From Agromyces cerinus (GTDB taxonomy: Bacteria; Actinomycetota; Actinomycetes; Actinomycetales; Microbacteriaceae), in assembly GCF_016907835.1 (NCBI RefSeq), contig NZ_JAFBCT010000001.1:3410001-3474000 (forward strand): a stretch of 64,000 bases of DNA, read 5' to 3'. Made by a program: the position numbers and the translations under genes. Position 1 is the stretch's first letter; each line of letters begins with the position of its first letter. Positions 61,362 through 64,000 of this stretch are shown here, piece by piece. The notes beneath the pieces are model-generated. The model had not been told where the DNA came from. It saw nothing but the letters and a program-made list of their open reading frames with translations, and made no database searches.

Positions 61362-62744
61362 TCAGCCGAGGCGGTCGACGAGCTCCGAGGCGATGCCGGT
61401 GTACGACTGCGGCGTGAGCGCGAGCAGGCGCTGCTTCGCGTCGTCGCCGATCTCGAGCCCGTTCACGAACTCCGCGAGCTCGGCGGCGCCGACCCGCTTG
61501 CCGCGGGTGAGTTCCTTGAGCATCGCGTAGGGGTCGGCGATGGTCGAGCGACCGGCGACGACCTCGGCGCGGATCACCGTCTGGATCGCCTCGCCGAGCA
61601 CCTCCCAGTTGCCGTCGAGGTCGGCCGCGAGCACCACGAGGTCGAGGTCGATCTCGCCGAGACCGCGCTGGATGTTGTCGAGGGCGAGCATCGAGTGCCC
61701 GAAGCCGACGCCGATGTTGCGCTGCGCGCTCGAGTCGGTGAGGTCGCGCTGCATGCGCGAGGTCACGAGGGTCGCGGCGAGCGAGTCGAGCACGGCGCTC
61801 GAGAGCTCGAGGTTCGCCTCGGCGTTCTCGAAGCGGATCGGGTTGACCTTGTGCGGCATCGTCGACGAGCCGGTCGCGCCGGGCGCGGGGATCTGGCGGA
61901 AGACGCCGAGCGAGATGTAGGTCCAGATGTCGGTCGCGAGGTTGTGCAGCACGCGGTTGGCGTGCGAGACCTTGCCGTAGAGCTCGGCCTGCCAGTCGTG
62001 CGACTCGATCTGGGTCGTGAGCGGGTTCCAGGCGAGGCCGAGCGACTCGACGAACTCGCGGGAGACCTCGGGCCACGAGACATCCGGTGCCGCGACGACG
62101 TGCGCCGAGAACGTGCCGGTCGCGCCCGAGAACTTGCCGAGGTACTCGGTCGCCTCGATCTGGCGCTCGATGCGGCGCAGGCGGTACGCGAAGACCGCGA
62201 GCTCCTTGCCCATGGTCGACGGCGTCGCCGGCTGGCCGTGGGTGCGCGAGAGCATCGAGGCGTCGCGGTGCTCGCGGGCGAGGGCCTCGATCGTCTCGAT
62301 GACGCCGCGGTACTTCGGAAGCCACACGTCGCGCACGGCGTCGCGCACGGTGATCGCGTACGAGAGGTTGTTGATGTCTTCACTCGTGCACGCGAAGTGC
62401 GTGAGCTCGGCGATCGCATCGAGGCCGAGGTCGCTGAGGCGGCGGCGCACGTAGTACTCGACGGCCTTGACGTCGTGCCGGGTGGTGGCCTCGAGGCCTG
62501 CGAGCTCGTCGATGTCGGCCTGGCCGAAGTCGGCGACGACCTGGCGCAGGCTCGCCTTCTGGTGGTCGGAGAGCGGCGAGGAGCCGAAGAAGCCGCGGTC
62601 GGTCTGGGCGATGAGCCACTCGACCTCGACGTGCACGCGCGCCCGGTTGAGGCCGGCCTCGGAGAGGTGCTCGCCGAGCTCTCCGACCGCCGAGCGGTAG
62701 CGACCGTCGAGGGGGCTGAGCGGCTGGGGAGGCAGCGAAGTCAT
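61362..62744 (-). CDS. purB: Adenylosuccinate lyase
   Basis: Catalyses two steps of purine synthesis: SAICAR to AICAR plus fumarate, and adenylosuccinate to AMP plus fumarate. The 460-residue protein of the fumarase/aspartase superfamily has TSEDINNLSYAITV near residue 105, the catalytic HGQPATPSTMGKE near 162-175, and the signature GSSTMPHKVNPIRFENAE near 285. The ATG at 62744 overlaps the phosphatase stop by four bases, so the two are coupled. Confidence 0.96.
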   Translation of the reverse strand: MTSLPPQPLSPLDGRYRSAVGELGEHLSEAGLNRARVHVEVEWLIAQTDRGFFGSSPLSDHQKASLRQVVADFGQADIDELAGLEATTRHDVKAVEYYVRRRLSDLGLDAIAELTHFACTSEDINNLSYAITVRDAVRDVWLPKYRGVIETIEALAREHRDASMLSRTHGQPATPSTMGKELAVFAYRLRRIERQIEATEYLGKFSGATGTFSAHVVAAPDVSWPEVSREFVESLGLAWNPLTTQIESHDWQAELYGKVSHANRVLHNLATDIWTYISLGVFRQIPAPGATGSSTMPHKVNPIRFENAEANLELSSAVLDSLAATLVTSRMQRDLTDSSAQRNIGVGFGHSMLALDNIQRGLGEIDLDLVVLAADLDGNWEVLGEAIQTVIRAEVVAGRSTIADPYAMLKELTRGKRVGAAELAEFVNGLEIGDDAKQRLLALTPQSYTGIASELVDRLG

Positions 62745-63268
62745 CGGATTCCTTGTCTGAGTGCTGGTGCGAGTTGCCGGAAGAGTGCCGACGTCGACCG
62801 TTCAATCATCTCAAGGACTCGATCGAACATCGGTTCGTCGGAGTAATAGGGGTCGGGCACGTCCTGCAGCTCGGCCGAATCGGGCCCGAACTCGAGCAGC
62901 ATCCGCACCTTCGCCTGCTCGGCCGCGCCCGGCGCCCAGTTGCGCAGGATCCGCGCCTGCCCGCGATCGAAGGCCACCACGAGGTCGAGCCGTGGAAAGT
63001 CGGTCGCCTCGAACTGGCGCGCCCGATGACCGCTCCCGTCATAGCCGGCGCGTTCGAGGGCAGCGACAGTACGCCGGTCGGCGGGTTCGCCGACATGCCA
63101 GTCGCCGGTCGCAGCGGACTCGATGGACAGGCGGTCGCCGAGCCCGGCGCGCTCGGCATGCGCGCGCAGCACGACCTCGGCCATCGGCGATCGGCAGATG
63201 TTGCCCGTGCACACGAATGACACCCGGAATGGAGGCGCGTCGTCCCCCGCGGAATCCGCTCGCGTCAT
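62741..63268 (-). CDS. Low-molecular-weight protein-tyrosine phosphatase
   Basis: A 175-residue phosphatase that removes phosphate from tyrosine. The P-loop VCTGNICRSPMAE (CX5R, about residues 20-32) and the general-acid region DVPDPYYSDEPMFDRVLEM near the C-terminus are both present. The ATG at 63268 is chosen over those at 63277 and 63289; an unrelated longer frame runs far upstream. It precedes purB with overlapping stop and start. In other Actinobacteria this enzyme is linked to exopolysaccharide or stress control; its target here is unknown. Confidence 0.88.
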   Translation of the reverse strand: MTRADSAGDDAPPFRVSFVCTGNICRSPMAEVVLRAHAERAGLGDRLSIESAATGDWHVGEPADRRTVAALERAGYDGSGHRARQFEATDFPRLDLVVAFDRGQARILRNWAPGAAEQAKVRMLLEFGPDSAELQDVPDPYYSDEPMFDRVLEMIERSTSALFRQLAPALRQGIR

Positions 63269-63364
63269 GGGTTCCATTGTGGACGACATCGGGCCATCGC
63301 ACAGCACCAGTTCGGGGGCGGTACGCTGGGCGGTCGAGCGAGGAGAGCAGACGGGGAGGGCGCG

Positions 63365-64000
63365 ATGACGGATGCCCCCGAGCCCGATATCCCCGTCGAC
63401 GAGGCGCTCGCCCGGGCGCTCGTGGCGGCGCAGCACCCCGACCTCGCTGCGCCGATCGAGCTGGTTGCGAACGGATGGGACAACGCGATGTTCCGCCTCG
63501 GCGAGCACCACCTGGTGCGGTTGCCGCGGCGCACGATCGCCGCCGGTCTCGTGCTGCACGAGCAGCGCTGGCTGCCCGAGATCGCCTCGCGCGTCACCGT
63601 GCCGGTGCCGGCACCCGTGCGGATCGGCCGCCCGGCTCCCGAACTCGGGTTCGACTTCCCGTGGAGCATCCTGCCGTGGTTCGACGGGGTGAGTGCGGCT
63701 GACGTGGAGCCCCCTGCGCGAGCCGCCGCTGCGGCGTCGCTGGCGGCATTCGTCGCGGAACTCGGCGTCCCCGCGCCTGCAGGAGCACCGGCCAACCCCT
63801 ATCGCGGCGTGCCGCTCGCCGAGCGCGACGAAGTCGTGCAGGGAAGGTTCGAGCGCGGACTCGCGGCGGAACCCGAAAAAATCGAGGCGCTCCGCGCCAT
63901 CTGGAACCGTGGACTGGCCGCGGCGGAATGGTCGGGCCCGCCGGTGTGGCTGCACGGCGACCTGCATCCGGCGAACCTCGTGCTCGCGACATCCGGTGAC
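63365..64000 (+). CDS. Phosphotransferase (APH/choline-kinase) family enzyme, 3' truncated by the window end
   Basis: The first 212 codons of a protein-kinase-like phosphotransferase; the frame is open to the last base of the window, so the gene continues beyond it. The N-lobe has VANGWDNAMFRLGEHHLVRL, and the catalytic loop is VWLHGDLHPANLVL (HGDLHxxN). The family includes aminoglycoside, macrolide and small-molecule kinases; the specificity is not visible, so no resistance role is claimed. The ATG at 63365 has GGGGAGGG upstream. It is divergent from the phosphatase gene. Confidence 0.85.
   Translation, partial: MTDAPEPDIPVDEALARALVAAQHPDLAAPIELVANGWDNAMFRLGEHHLVRLPRRTIAAGLVLHEQRWLPEIASRVTVPVPAPVRIGRPAPELGFDFPWSILPWFDGVSAADVEPPARAAAAASLAAFVAELGVPAPAGAPANPYRGVPLAERDEVVQGRFERGLAAEPEKIEALRAIWNRGLAAAEWSGPPVWLHGDLHPANLVLATSGD

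Overview
The window is about 64 kb of high-GC DNA from the replication-origin region of an actinobacterial chromosome. Gene order, S6, SSB and RecF tails, DUF3566 and DUF6049 genes and intergenic repeats all point to the family Microbacteriaceae. An Agromyces-like genus is my guess, not a demonstrated assignment.

Layout. Positions 1-2.4 kb hold small accessory genes and a 41-bp copy of the 3' half of the nearby tRNA-Ala. From 2.5 to 12.8 kb, on the minus strand, lie tRNA-Ala, tRNA-Ile, the DUF3566 membrane gene, gyrA, gyrB, dciA, recF, dnaN and dnaA, with oriC between dnaN and dnaA. Rightward from dnaA run rpmH, rnpA, yidD, yidC, khpB (jag) and rsmG, the usual ribosome/membrane-insertion operon. 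Then comes an unusual, apparently gene-free stretch of about 3.4 kb with several parS centromere sites, followed by parA and parB. ParA has a very long disordered N-terminus, and one more parS lies inside its coding sequence. A minus-strand block carries a ddl-like ligase, an aminotransferase, trxA, trxB, murJ and the DUF6049 gene. The plus strand then has the CCA-adding enzyme, a DUF3592 gene, rpsF-ssb-rpsR-rplI and dnaB. The gap before dnaB carries a second cluster of DnaA boxes, two of them perfect TTATCCACA.

From about 37 kb the content is accessory. It includes an HxlR regulator divergent from an SRPBCC protein, a methyltransferase, a permease/serine-hydrolase pair under a TetR regulator with two inverted-repeat operators, and a tandemly duplicated cluster of unrecognised small genes with a decayed copy. 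Next come a lipoprotein, a GerW-like protein, a NarL-type two-component system followed by an envelope gene set (4-TM protein, membrane-anchored DJ-1-like protein, methyltransferase, DedA), an aromatic hydroxylase with a convergent IclR regulator, pntAB, a VOC protein with a divergent WYL regulator, two small membrane genes, purB with a low-molecular-weight phosphatase, and a truncated phosphotransferase-family gene at the window edge.

The first 37 kb works as one unit: replication initiation and elongation (dnaA, dnaN, dnaB, ssb, recF, gyrase, dciA), origin segregation (parABS), envelope growth (yidC, murJ) and translation. The most notable structures are the expanded parS region, the second DnaA-box cluster, the tRNA-derived direct repeats and an over-represented GGATGCC/GGCATCC motif.
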